Shown: piece after piece, positions 1 through 12,234 of the stretch
How positions within the stretch are numbered: the stretch's first letter is position 1
How the letters are laid out: each line of letters begins with the position of its first letter
NCBI RefSeq assembly: GCF_000150275.1
Contig: NW_002060952.1
Span: 704,482 to 768,481, forward strand
From: Trichoplax adhaerens
Taxonomy: Eukaryota; Placozoa; Uniplacotomia; Trichoplacea; Trichoplacidae
Length of the DNA stretch: 64,000 nucleotides
Direction of reading: 5' to 3'
Position numbers and translations under genes: made by a program
Notes under the pieces: generated by a model
What the model saw: only the letters and a program-made list of their open reading frames with translations
Told to the model about the DNA's origin: nothing
The model's database searches: none

Positions 1-57
1 TTTTCGGCTTGAAAAATTATTCATTTTCTTAGTTTGAACAAGTTGAAGAAGAGAGTC

Positions 58-2275
58 ATGACCAAGCGAAACTATAGGAAGAGAAGAGATTCAAGTGATG
101 ATGATGAGAAAGTGGGCGATGAATCGATAAGGTAAAGCAGATTGGAATGTTGTAAAACGTCATGCAAAACGACAGCAAATATATATTTGCCACGCTTGAG
201 TTACTTTTAAATTATAAGTAATGTTAGTGCATCACCTAGTTTTACTATATTAGTCTACTGTCATGGTGTAGAGCGAGTACGTGTAGTAATATCATTGGAT
301 CTCGTAGTTGATGACCAGTATGGTACAATACGTGAACGTGTAAACCATAACATGATAGAATCAGTTTATGCTTTATTTTTATCCGACAAAATCCAATAGA
401 ACGCGTACACATTAACATTTATAATACCTGTTGATAAAATTATCTTGATGCATAGCTTATACATAGCAATACTAAGGTAACCCTACAGGCAGATTTTACG
501 AATTATTCCTGGCTTATATTGTAACCTTAGTGTCAAGCACTCAAGTCTATAAACTATTGCCTAGTCATTTATGGAAGGTCATGTCTAAATGTGCTTATTT
601 GTTCGACGCTTGTTCAGTGATGTCATTAAGAGGGCCAAAGAACTGCAAAAGTTCCGCGCGAAACCGCGTGGTATTGATAGTAGCGAATTAGATAAAGGGA
701 ACGTTCCAGATGTTGAAGTACCTGAAGATGAGGATCCATTTAAGCTCAAGACTGGCGGATTAATTGATATGGATCACGCGAAGAAGGTATAACGTTATTC
801 GACAATATAATCACTTTAGGCACTCTGGCTGATACCTTACTACAGGGTTATATGAATAGATAATATATCATTATATATGGAATAATTAGTGGTACATTTC
901 TTATAACTACAGCTACAGTATACACCTTTCTACATCTTGGATACAATAATACGTATAATTTTATACAGTATTAAGCTAGGCATGGTTATCACTGAGTATC
1001 ACCGTGCTTACACTAATATGTAATTTATCAGTATCAGCTTAAAGTACTGATAAGAGTTAATGAGATGGTAAATGTATCCATGTAAAGGATAGCGTAGCAA
1101 ATAACTTTTTAACTGATATAGAATTAGACAGTCTACATCATAGCAATTATTGAAGGTTCCCTTTATTCCTAATCTTAGTGCTTAACATCTTGATGTGATA
1201 AATTAATTATATTAGGGTGGCGTCGATGAAATGGGCGATAAAATTTCTCTTGGTAAGAATTTCTCTGCTGAAACGAATACCTTCGACGAAGATGCTGCCA
1301 TGATGAAGTATATTGAAGTTGAGCTGGCGAAAAAGAAGGGAGTTGTATCTCAAGATGATGAGGATTCTAGGTAAATAAATCGTATCATATTCTAGGCTCT
1401 ACTATACGTACATACTTGTCCGTTCAGGTTTATATTACCTATCTATCTCATTGCATGTATGTTAAATTATTTTTAGCCTAATAGTAGCTCAACAATACGC
1501 GTATGTTAAGTAAAAAGGTTTTACTTGAAGATCATGATATATAGTACATGTTTGCACAATTAACGGCTTTACTAATACTAGAAGTGGTAAAGTTCTTGAG
1601 GATAGCTTGTATGAATTACCTGAAAACTTACGTATAACTTCGGCTAAGAAATCGGAAGAAATGTTATCCAATCAGATGCTATCTGGAATACCAGAAATTG
1701 ATTTGGGCATAGATGCAAAGTTAAGAAATATTGAGGCCACAGAAAATGCTAAATTGGAAATGTTGATGAAACGAAGAAGAAAGAAAAATGAGATATCAAG
1801 CATGGTACCAATTAACATAGCCGTAAATTATGTTCAGCATACACGTTGTAAGTTGATGTTACTAAGTTCACTTTAATGATTGCAATAAAATTAACTTTCA
1901 TTATCTAACACAAAACGTTGGCCATTGAGTGCATAATAATGAAAGCTTGTACTGTACAGTAATCGTGAATATTTTTCACGATTGAAACCGCTATGAGCTG
2001 GTGAGTAAAGTTTATGTTATGCTTGCATAGATTTACATGAGACGGAAGATGATAAATCTGCTAATAAGAAAGCACCAGACGGGAAGGCAGACAAAGGTGC
2101 ACTTTTGCCTGTTGTTAGACCGCAAGATGTAGATATTGATGTAGAAGAAGAAGTAATCAGTCGGAAAACTGCTACTAATGATCGCGCGACTACTCAAAAA
2201 AGGCGTCACAACTGGAAGAATACTGCAACTGATGACTATCACTTTGAAAAATTTAGAAAACAAATGAGACGGTAA
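58..2275 (+). CDS. C9orf78: C9orf78/TLS1-like spliceosome-associated protein
   Basis: Five coding exons: 58-131, 618-786, 1216-1370, 1582-1847 and 2031-2275, all with GT donors and AG acceptors. The phases join exactly, giving 302 residues; the human protein is about 290. The start is the ATG at 58, close to the window edge, followed by a basic-acidic N-terminus. Recognition rests on conserved blocks in the expected order: DPFKLKTGG in exon 2, NFSAETNTFDEDAAMMKYIE in exon 3, LYELPENLRI and EEMLSNQMLSGIPEIDLGID in exon 4, NYVQHTR at the end of exon 4, and ATDDYHFEKFRK at the C-terminus. The family (TLS1 in fission yeast, C9orf78 in human) is nuclear and works with the spliceosome. It has no enzymatic domain; the chain is charged and probably largely disordered. 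It converges on the channel gene downstream. Family identity is confident; function is taken from the family. Confidence 0.92.
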
Positions 2276-3570
2276 ACTTTCTTAATAGCGATTGCCGCGT
2301 AGGAAAATAAGTCACCCCTATGTTGCTGGGGTTATTGGACTATATTGTATCATTTATTACATGACAACTAAAGTTGTGATCTTCTATCATACGAGACGGC
2401 GATCTGTTGTATTGGAAGGTACAGATCGATATACAGAAACTATTAAAAAAGTTACATCACAAACTAAACAGATCCGAGCTTTACAATCCGTCTTTGATGC
2501 TTTGATCAATTACTAGTAAGATTTCGTATGATATAGCAATATATTATTACATTTGGTTTTAACACTGTCAATGGTTTTTGTAGCAATATGTACGTACGAC
2601 TTTAAATTTAATTTAATACTTTAAAATATTAATTTTACTTCTTTCGTCGTATCAGTGTTGCGAAGGCATTTTAAATTATTATAATGTTAATATTTACTTT
2701 TTTTGTCGTACTATATCGCGAAACTACAGTAGCGATTAAAGTTTTATACGATGGGTCAAATTGTCTAGAACTTAGACTGTACGACGTTCTGTTTAGGAGT
2801 TAGATGATTTTAATTAATTATTTAGATTCGGCATACGAGTCTGCTTGAAATCCTATAATTACGAAACCTTACAAGAGTAAGATGTAACACTGAAATAAAT
2901 AACGAAACATTTCTAGATATCTGTACAGAATTTTTAAGGCGAGTTTTTTTTATCAAAATGAATGATTTATTTGTATGGTTTACTTATAAGAAATTTTAGA
3001 ACAAAGACCTTGCTGCCGTAGCTTATACTAAAATAATTCTATACTTTGTAATGCACATCTATAATTATATGGTTAGAATATATCGTAAAATGAGCAGCAT
3101 AAAATGTCTTTCAGCCTTAATCCGTAACAGACAGGATAGTAGATCGGTACTACCAAGTTTGCAATGATTATGCAAAGTGAAACTGACCGTAAACGAAGTC
3201 AAGGAGAATAAATTTGAGTAATTTTCGTTATAGATAGTATCGATTAAAATTTAGATTCTACAGTATACTAAAAAGTAGCTCACTGAATACCAGACCTATT
3301 AAGAAAACAACGCTGTATACTAAGTACACACGCAGAAGTAGTAAAACTGATAAAAAAAGTGCTAAATATTCATCAGATGACTTTAACAATATTTTGCATA
3401 AAATGGTAACATGCTATAAAAACCTTTGCAATTATTTTACATATGTAAACGTGTAACTGTCATATTGACAGGATTTCATCTGATTTTGAAGATTATCGAC
3501 CATTTCGAAATGAAATGGTATAAGATTAAGTAGAAGCTAAACCAATTATATTATATTCATGATTGGTAAA
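2276..3570. other. Convergent intergenic region
   Basis: About 1.3 kb between the stop codons of two convergent genes; it must hold both 3' UTRs. A 74-codon open stretch at 2292-2516 (+) has no ATG. It is preceded by an in-frame TAG/acceptor-like CTTAATAG and followed by a donor-like TA|GTAAGA, so it could be a stray or alternative exon, but I recognise no protein family. The rest is AT-rich with no visible structure. Confidence 0.5.
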
Positions 3571-6500
3571 TTATATGTTACGAAATGTTACATCAGGTTG
3601 AACATCTTGCAAATTGTGCGAGAAGACAGAATCATTACTGTTCACTTCCAATTCTCCTTCAAACATTTTTTGCAGTGTTATTTCAACGTTTTTTCTTTTG
3701 TTTAATTTAATTCGTAGACGAATCTTTGCTTTATCAGCGGCTTCTTTAACTATTGCGTCATTGGTGTTGGTATTATTTAATTCTGCATCAGTTTCATTAA
3801 TAAGTTGATCAGGGCTATCAGCGGCATCGTCATTTTTCTGCCTAATTTCTTCTTTTAATGGATTACTAATGATAGTAAAAGCATCGATACGCGAAAGTAA
3901 AGATTTTTAATCAGTAATTGGAATACAATCTTTTGACACAAACAATAGTTCTACTAAAATCGATAATTATATTATAATGTAATGCTTTGCATACTTTACC
4001 TTAAAACGCCTAATCCTAGATTTTCGATCTTATTTTCTAGCACATTTTCAAACTTTCCTCGGTTTAGATTAAACTCGATCATAAATGCGTCAATCACAAA
4101 TGCCACAAAGATACTACAAATGGAGGAATAAAATGATGATGTTATTAATTAAGAATATTATAACCGCGACAAATATAGAGCTAAACTAGTTGACTATAAC
4201 CTAGTCTGCAGTATAAACATGAATTATTATTATAGCACAGTTCTTACTTGACAATGATTAAGATAATGATCATGTGAAACGAAATAAAGAATAATCTGGC
4301 AGCTTTGCTAGTTACAAGCACAAAGCCGGATGTCAGAATTATGATTAATTAAGGAATTAAACTAATTTCTAGCTAAAGTTTATATATTAAAATTATTGAG
4401 CCTGAGTAATAGGAAATGAAGTCTATTTATGTTTAGAAAGGATATCATGCCATTGATTGACAATTGTTAACTCAATCAGCAGTACAAAAGATTTGAGGAG
4501 ATTGTTGAAATTATTGCCGCAATAGCGATCGGCATAGAACCCTGAACCTTTCAACTTGATGTTACCACAAAATAATAGAGTCTGGTTGAAAGGTTGGCTG
4601 CCATTTGGGTAGCCATAATAACGTATTAAGCCAGAAAATAGCTCCATTCCAAGGATTGCGTATACGTAGTAAAATATCTACGTTGATTGAATGAAATAAA
4701 CTGAGAAATTCTAAACTTTCATGGTACACATTTCACAGTACAAAAAACTTATACATCCATAAATTAGTACAGTACTGTACAATACAACTTTATCAAGTGA
4801 TACAGTAATACCAGTAAATTGCTAGATAAGGCTATGGAACAGTAAAGTTGTTTGCTATAGCATTAGGTAGCGAAGAGGTTTATAACGTAGTAATTAAAGA
4901 TGTTATTGATACAGGTTCCTTACTAATAATATTCCACCATAGGTTGCAAAGGTCGGTAAAATTTGCGATACAGTCCGTACAATTACTTGAAATCTGTATA
5001 GTGTTGATTGAATATAATGAAATAGTTTGTAACTTTTTTTTGTGATTTTTCTATGGATACAGCCGACTGAAATATTATACGATTAAGGAATCAAAAATGA
5101 TTCCGAAGTTACCTGTTAATGTCGCCGATTAGCTTAATTATTCGCAATACTCGCAACACCATTACAAAATCAAGCAACGCCCTCGTATGCGCCCCTATAC
5201 GGATTGGTAATAGTCAACATGACGCTCAAAATATAGCAAATGTTTTATTTGGTAGTCAATTCTAGCTTATAAGAGGTCAAATAAGGCAATCTTAAATCTA
5301 TAAATCTTTCAAAAGCTAGCTTACATCCATTTTGACTTGACTCGATAATAGTCATTATAGTTGCACTCACGATAACCAAGAAATCGAATCTAAACGTCAT
5401 CAGAATAAAATATATCATGTAGAGTTGGTTAAACGGTTATGCATATGCATATACGTTCATTCGTAAGGAACATTTATCATTTGTTAAGATTCAAGGTTTA
5501 TATTAACAAATTCAATTTATGATACATACGAATTCCAAAATATTCTTGCAAATTCTTTAACTCCAAGTGTGTATAATTTTAGAATAATTTCGATGTTAAA
5601 CAAGGTTAGGAAGAAAATCTCGGCAGCATCGATACCAATTCCGATCATAACGGCATTAACAAGAATAGAAAAATCGAAAAAATATCGAAAAAATCTAATG
5701 GATCAAAAATATGAAAGGTGTTAACCGCCATTTCCAATTGATAAAGATTTACTGATTTTTAATCAGAGTTTCGAGGGTAAGGTAACACTACTTACTTGTG
5801 GAGAACAATCTTTCTAAGTATAACACTATATTTGGAACCGTAAAATCGAGGAAAATGTCGTTGTAGATAGTGAACTTGATCTTTAACTTCCAAGATTTCT
5901 ACATTCAGTAGTTCGGCGACTTGTAAAAAGTGGTCTAAACCTATGTAATAATTATAAGAAGTATTTATAATTTACAGTTCTTTAACAAGGTATTATGCAA
6001 CTGAGGTTAATTAACCTAAAATGGCACAGATTATAGTTTACATATGTTATGCAAGATTTATTTCCATAGCTTTTTATTTGAAAATTATGCAATGATAGTA
6101 AAGAGTATTTAACTGTAATAGTATTCTTAATTATTTAGGTACCAATATAGCCTTTATCATCCTTGTCTAATATTTCCCACAGCAAATGAATTTGAGTATC
6201 GCCACGAAATTTAGACCCATGTAGGCTATTCATTCGGAGAAGTAGCTGACACCATGCTTCGCGTGTTACGTACACATCGTGATGATTAGTCCATGCTCCG
6301 AGTACATTGTAAGCATTTTTCAACAATTTACGTCTAATAAATACCGATTTGGCGATATCTTCCTACGGTAGTAGGTAAATTTAGTAGAAAAAGGTCTTTT
6401 AATTGAAGAGGAAAAGTGTGAATTTATCATGTTATACGTTTTAAGTTAAAGGTATTAGATAGTGCATTTTAGGTATCATCTATGTAAGAATATTGAATGT

Positions 6501-9500
6501 AAAGAAAGTTATTAAGAAACTTACCCGTAGCTGAGATCGATAATTCTGATAAACTACCGCTAGTAAGATGTTATTTAGTATGAAATAACATACAATCATG
6601 AAACTGATGAAAAATAAAGCGAACCAGTTGTCAAGATCGTACGCGGGCATCCTAAACATAAGTAACATATATTAGAAAATAGGAATACTTTTCTTGATCG
6701 ATAGTAACGATTATGTCATCTCCAAATTGTATTTCTGAACGCCTGTCAGATACACTATGATAATGTAATTACATGACATCTGGATCATTTGCTGTTGTTA
6801 ATAGGACATATAATCGCCAGAAGCTATCATCAAGCCTGGTAAAGTAAGGAGTGCCATTTGGATTGTAAAGATTTCTGTTGATATGCAAGTTTGAAGAATT
6901 AGACCGTGACTGATATGATCATAGTATATTCAAAGTCAACAAACCTTGATTGGAATAATTTTAGGGCTAGCAAGGCAAACATTGCAATACAAAGTAATAA
7001 TAATAAAATAACGCTAGCTGATTTTGGTATAGTGCGTCGGATATTGCGTAAGCCGCGACGAATCTAAAAATGATAACAATTCTTGCTTATAATTGTAGAG
7101 CGATTAATAATTATAGTAGAGTTGTTATAACATGGCATAGCTGAAAGATCAAGAACAAACCTGACGGTTTTCTGCGAAATTAACGATAAACATTGGACGA
7201 AGGATTCGCGATACTCGTAGCGCATGTTGCTGATTTCCACTGGCAGTCATGGCAATATAGACAATCATGTCGATTACAGTAACCTTATAGGCATAGTTAT
7301 ATGAAAGAAGGGTGAATGAAGAGTGATTTATGAATTCTTGGAAAGACTAACTTTATAATTAGGCTTCAACTACAATAGTTAGGGTAGGTTATACTTTCAA
7401 TTAGTGCAAAACTGTCTTAATGGCAATGTATTCTGTTGATCAAGTAAATCGTATCATTACCAAGAGAGTGGCTATAATGAGTATACTCTTGGAATCCTTC
7501 CAAAATTTTTCTGCGCTAGGCACGAATTGACGATTATGCAATAGTCTTAACAAGAAGAATACCAAGCAATATAGTTCCATCACCATTGTCGCCTGTGGTA
7601 AAATAAAACACCTTAATCGATATGCTATCACTTAATTTACATGATAATTACCCTACTACTAGGAATAGCACCTAATAATGCAATCTCATAATAAGAGATG
7701 ATGATATCCTGTAGCATAACTGATTGTGGCAACATGATACAGCTTGCCCAATTAGCAAGATTCTTTAAAAACTTTTAGTATTATATAGTATCGATCAGTG
7801 TCCTGTATTTAACGAAAAACTTTGCCATTTAAAATTCTGACAAAATAACTATCTAGCATTCATCAATGTTGTATGCAAATTAATTTACGTATACGGTATT
7901 TTTTGACTGAAATTTTTTAGTACTCGTATCCAAATACTGTACAAGTCCATCAGAAATGCGACATATCGTATCGTAAAATATAATAAGCGTAAAATAATCG
8001 ATTAAACAAATCATTCGCTAAACTGTTTACTTTACAATCATATAACTTTGAAGTAACGATAGCCTGTACACTGGCATAATCAAGTAATTACTATTCTTAA
8101 TATCATCAGGCACGATAACCCTTACGTAATAAACGATCTATAATACGTAGCAGTATCGTCCTAATTAGTAATAGATTTAGTTGCGAATTTCATTTTAAGC
8201 AATACATCCATTAGCTATCATAATAATGGCAGTAAGAGTTATCATTATAAATGACTTGTTATAATTTAATCTTACCCAGACAGGAAGCTCAAGACCAGGT
8301 ACGGCGGGTCTTTCAAACAGTGCCAATGCAAAGTTGAGTGTAATGGTAAGATATAGCAAAAATCTCATAAGTGGATGAAAATACAATTGATATTGCCTAG
8401 AAAGATGAAAATGTTTGCGGTTACGGCTAAAAAAGATGTAAGAATAGAGCCCACTATCCTATTTCATTCATGACAATGATGTTAGTGTAAAGTGTAGAAC
8501 AATAATATGAATTTGTTTATAAAACCAAAGATGTCGGCTGATACCGCTGATTGCATCGAATGAATTGTAGTTCTCTTTGAAGTGGAGTATTTTATGGTAA
8601 CCGATGGCCGATACATGAAACCGCTTAAACAGTTGTAAAAGCTAGGAAAAGATGACAGTATATGGCTATTCTGTCATTTTCATGTACAGTAGTCATAGGT
8701 TGTAGTGATAGTATCGAGATGGATAGAAAAAGTCTAGATGATTGACCGTTTTAAAATTATATATTGCATCCAAGCGAAGAATCCTAGTAAACATAAGGGA
8801 TTGTAGAATAATGAAAATGTTCCTAATTTCTCTAGTGATCAAGACTCGATAGTTAAATGGCCTACTGTATTTTAAGAATAGAGGAATAATCGATTATACT
8901 GCATTCATGAATTCTAAATGAAAGTAATATTTATGGATAAGCTTCCAATCCTTTAGACAGCAAGGATTAAATGGATTGATATTTGAGTACCTCATTATCA
9001 GCAGTAAAGTAACCAACGTCGTTTCTGGTAAGATAGTTAAAAGTAGTGTTATGTATGCAAGAATACAGTAATCTGTTGTACAGCACCTTAACGTGTTAAA
9101 TGCAGTAAATCCTAAATAAAAGAGACTTTCAGTAAGCTTACTAGGAGGAGTGTATCAAAGTTCCTCGTGCTAACGTTAACGACTAAGAGTGGAAACATAA
9201 CGAGTAGCACCTGGTTATGTAATGATCCAGTTTTCCACTGGACCGCTCTATATAATGTTCGTAAACAATCATCAAGTTGACTATTAAAGTTTGAAGGTGT
9301 AAAACTAACTCGATCGACCGTGTGATTATGTTAATCGGTTCGACATCTACGCTTTAGTTTAGTTAAGTTAGCCAAAGTTCCATATCCATCATAGAAAATG
9401 GGCGGACTGCAGTGATCACTTTAATATCGGATTCGTGGGTTTTCAATTAATAGTTCCTACCAACTAAAAGGAATTCTACTTTAGATCAAGGGTGATCACC

Positions 9501-11465
9501 GTAGCGTGGTAACATGTAGAAATGGATCAATGACTGTGGAACAGAAATTCTCTTTGCTCCATCACTAGCGTCAAGGCGTTCAGTATTTAATATTCTTAAA
9601 TAAAGTTAAAATGTATTTCAGCAATTCTCTTCCTCCATCACTAGTGTCAAGGCGTTCAGTATTTGATGTTCTTAACTAAAGTTAAAATGTATTTCAGAAA
9701 TTCTCTTCCTCCATCGCTAGTGTTAAGGCATTCAGTATTTGATGTTCTTAATTAAAGTTAAAATGTACTGTATTTCAGAAATTCTCTTCCTCCATCACTA
9801 GTGTCAAGGCGTTCAGTATAGGATGTTCTTAAATAAAGTTGAAATGTATTTCAGAAATTCTCTTCCTCCGTCACTAGCGTCAAGGCGTTAAGCACCTGAT
9901 GTTCTTAACTAAAGTGAACATATTGCACACTGGGCAAGGAGGTGAGGATGGCGAAAGCTACGATCCTCGTAGTTGTGATGTGCGGAATGAAATCATATTA
10001 ATGATGTAACAAATGCGCCGTAGTTTAGTAAGAATGAAATTGGGCACCGTGGCATTGACATTAAATTTCCAAGGAACTATAAGGATTAACATTAATCTTC
10101 ACTAAAATTGTCCTCATGTAGGTATCGCCAGTAAGAGAATAATGCTACAAAATCATTATGGGTGTCAATAGGGTAGTGATGTAGGAGAAGGGGGAAATTT
10201 TTGTCGGAGGATTATTGTAAACTTGGTGTAGAAAGTAAGAATACGTGGACACTTTGGCATAGCGTTGATGTGGCAGAAAAAATGGAAATATAACTTTTTC
10301 TATAGACTACTACTGCTGCATATGGAGGTTATAATAATAATGATAATAATAAGAGGGGGAAAAAAATTGAATTCTCATCCTTTATGTTGTCGCTATTACT
10401 TGAGAGCTTGCATCTTTTTCATTACAGCGCCTTTTCTGCCACGGCGAGCATCTTCGACCATGATTGCAGCGTATAAGAGATCCTTTAAGAACGATAGAAA
10501 CGATGACACGGTCAAGTTATTTTTAAAGTCAATATTCCATCAATTTATCGTCAGTAGAAGATGATATTTATTTTTATAACGAATGAATGGAGTAAAAGTT
10601 TTATTTAACTGTACATCAATCGTTATCGTACGATATTGCTACATGTAAAGACTAATGTAGTCGATTGCGAATTTGTATTTTACTTGAACTGATGATCCAA
10701 AGTGAGCGGATACAGTAGGAAAGAGAGTGTAACAAAAATTTCTTCCCCACTGTTAAGGGTACATCATTTCTATCATTTGCAAGGAGAAAGAGAGATAAAT
10801 GATCGATTTCAATGGATCGATTGGTCAGTTATCCTTGCTGTATGACGATAAATGATATCGATATTACTAGTGACGGTCAATGGCGGTAGTTGGGATCGTC
10901 TACAGTATCTTTCTCGCCCATTGCAAGAAGGCTAAAAAAGGGCGCTCTGAATTAGTGTTGGGTTGAAATAACAACACTCTCCTGGTAAGGTATCTTCTAG
11001 GATGTGCTATGACTATTTATGCTGACAATGTGTCATCATCATGTATACCGTGTCGTTGATATAGTTTTCCTCGTTTCCGTTTTGATTGATATTAGCTTGC
11101 GAACTATCCTCGTTATGATTACTTTCAGGCTTGGCTGCAGACTCTTTTGCATCATGGTGATGATCGTCACCAGTCGGTGGATGGATCGATTGATCCTGTT
11201 GATTGGCGTTTTGTAGTGTTTGATTGTTGGCTGTTTTCTCCTCTTTTTCTTCCATCTTGAGATGTTCAAGATTGGTTTGGCTTGATAATTTTGTAATATC
11301 ATCATTCTCCTGTTGGCTGCCATTATTATCATTCTCCTGCTGGCTGCCATCATTCTCATTCTCCTGTTGGCTGCCATTCTTCTCATTCTTCTGCTGGCTG
11401 CCATCATCATCACTCATTGCAATTTGGAATAAATCCACCTGCGATGAATTCTCAGCTGTATCCAT
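3571..11465 (-). CDS. TPCN: Two-pore cation channel (TPC family)
   Basis: Eighteen exons (minus strand, 5' to 3'): 11465-11049, 10482-10400, 8396-8276, 7592-7461, 7283-7161, 7063-6945, 6874-6773, 6651-6525, 6362-6143, 5940-5796, 5694-5530, 5389-5325, 5194-5113, 4993-4924, 4677-4446, 4338-4248, 4113-4000, 3865-3571; 900 residues. TPCs are endolysosomal or plasma-membrane cation channels with two six-helix domains. Seen: the pre-S1 VEDARRGR motif, S1 with YFHPLMRF, domain I S4 (RVSRILRP), filter I LLTTANDPDVMMPAY (about residues 356-370), the interdomain linker, domain II S4 (VLRVLRIIKLI), filter II ELTIVNQWH (about 726-734), S6 and an acidic C-tail ending at 3571. Exon 1 adds an unusual 139-residue Gln/Asn/Asp-rich N-terminus with GSQQEN repeats; its link to exon 2 rests on phase only. 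One intron is U12-like (see 4339-4445). Subtype (1, 2 or 3) not assigned. Confidence 0.93.
4339..4445 (-). other. Candidate U12-type (minor spliceosome) intron
   Basis: The intron between the domain II pore exon and the S6 exon has no GT donor. Reading the minus strand, the upstream exon ends with G followed by ATATCCTTTC, the exact consensus of a U12 5' splice site. TTCCTTAATT, a strong match to the U12 branch site, lies at 4356-4347. Joining G to TTCTGACATCC (4338 onward) restores the frame as QWH-VLTSGF, in line with TPC relatives. The intron would therefore end in AA, ten bases after the branch adenosine. The nearby AC at 4333-4332 would shift the frame into a stop. Confidence 0.7.
9544..9915. 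repeat. Tandem array, about 77-bp unit, five copies
   Basis: Five head-to-tail copies starting near 9544, 9621, 9697, 9778 and 9854. Each holds AATTCTCTTCCTCCATCACT, then TCAAGGCGTTCAG and AAAGTTAAAATGTATTTCAG. They lie inside the 2-kb intron between channel exons 2 and 3. Copies differ by a few substitutions and one 5-base insertion. No coding capacity. Confidence 0.9.
11308..11404 (-). repeat. 24-nt coding repeat in TPC exon 1
   Basis: Four imperfect tandem copies of a 24-nt unit that encodes GSQQ followed by four Glu/Asn/Asp/Lys residues. They lie near the start of the channel N-terminus (about residues 22-53). The unit length keeps frame. This looks like recent in-frame minisatellite expansion in a disordered cytosolic tail. 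Confidence 0.85.
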
Positions 11466-11600
11466 TTCGTCTACAACAACTTCTTGTCATGCAAAAGTAA
11501 CAACAACGAGTGATGTTTCCTTGCTTTAATTAATTGACTCGGTTCATTAAGGTTAATTAAGTTGATCAATGCGGTGGGATGGGATCATGTGGTACCGGTT

Positions 11601-11656
11601 CTACAGTACTGTACTGTACAGGATAAATAACATTTGTGTACAGTACAGTACTGTAG
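11601..11656. repeat. Perfect 20-bp inverted repeat with 16-nt loop
   Basis: Arms 11601-11620 and 11637-11656 are exact reverse complements. They are built from overlapping TACAGTAC/GTACTGTAC words and begin with CTACAGTACTG. The loop is ATrich. It lies about 140 bp upstream of the channel start codon, so it may form a cruciform or an RNA hairpin in the promoter or 5' UTR region. Confidence 0.9.
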
Positions 11657-12234
11657 TCGGGCCCGCAAGGCGCGGCTATTGGGGTGGTGCCGCCAGGCGT
11701 GATGCTACACCGATCCATACGATTACTATCAAAGCTTGCACACCATAACATGGTATTATTTCTACCCTACCATGGATGCTATGCTCTTCATCATTCCTCT
11801 TGACTCAGGATTGCTGTAGTGGGTGTTATTGCTGATGCTGATAAAACGGAATTTTACACAGTTTGCAACGCCTTCCAACTTGATTTAATGTAAAGCATGA
11901 TTCTCCGAGAAAAAGGAATGCTTTTAAGCTATTAATGGGAAGCTAGTCCACGGCATAGAAATGAATGCAAAAAGCCGGTGGGGGGGGGGGGATGCTCGTC
12001 TGCTCTAGCGCTTACTGTATACTGTATGATGTAGTCGTTGAAAGCCTATAGAGTTGATGGACCATCACTTGCAGTGGTCTTGCCGTCTATTCGTGACAGA
12101 CGGAGAGAGAGAGAGAGAGAGTGCAACAATAGAGGTTTTCCCTTCAATAGGTGCTCCACTGCTGATTGGCTTCAGTCACAATAGTGCTAACGTCGTGTCT
12201 CCACGACGTCAGCAGCGCTATCGACGGTACATCG

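Noticed and set aside
4332-4445. Canonical AT-AC version of the channel U12 intron, ending at CTGAC
   Set aside because: It changes the frame and gives a stop after five codons; the AA end restores the conserved S6 sequence.
9544-9915. Regularly spaced repeats as a CRISPR array
   Set aside because: The whole unit repeats, with no unique spacers, inside a eukaryotic intron; an ordinary minisatellite.
10265-10564. 99-codon plus-strand frame
   Set aside because: It lies antisense to a confirmed channel exon (10400-10482) and is hydrophobic and low-complexity.
11224-11529. 101-codon plus-strand frame rich in Ser/Phe/Trp repeats
   Set aside because: It is the reverse reading of the GSQQEN repeat exon of the channel.
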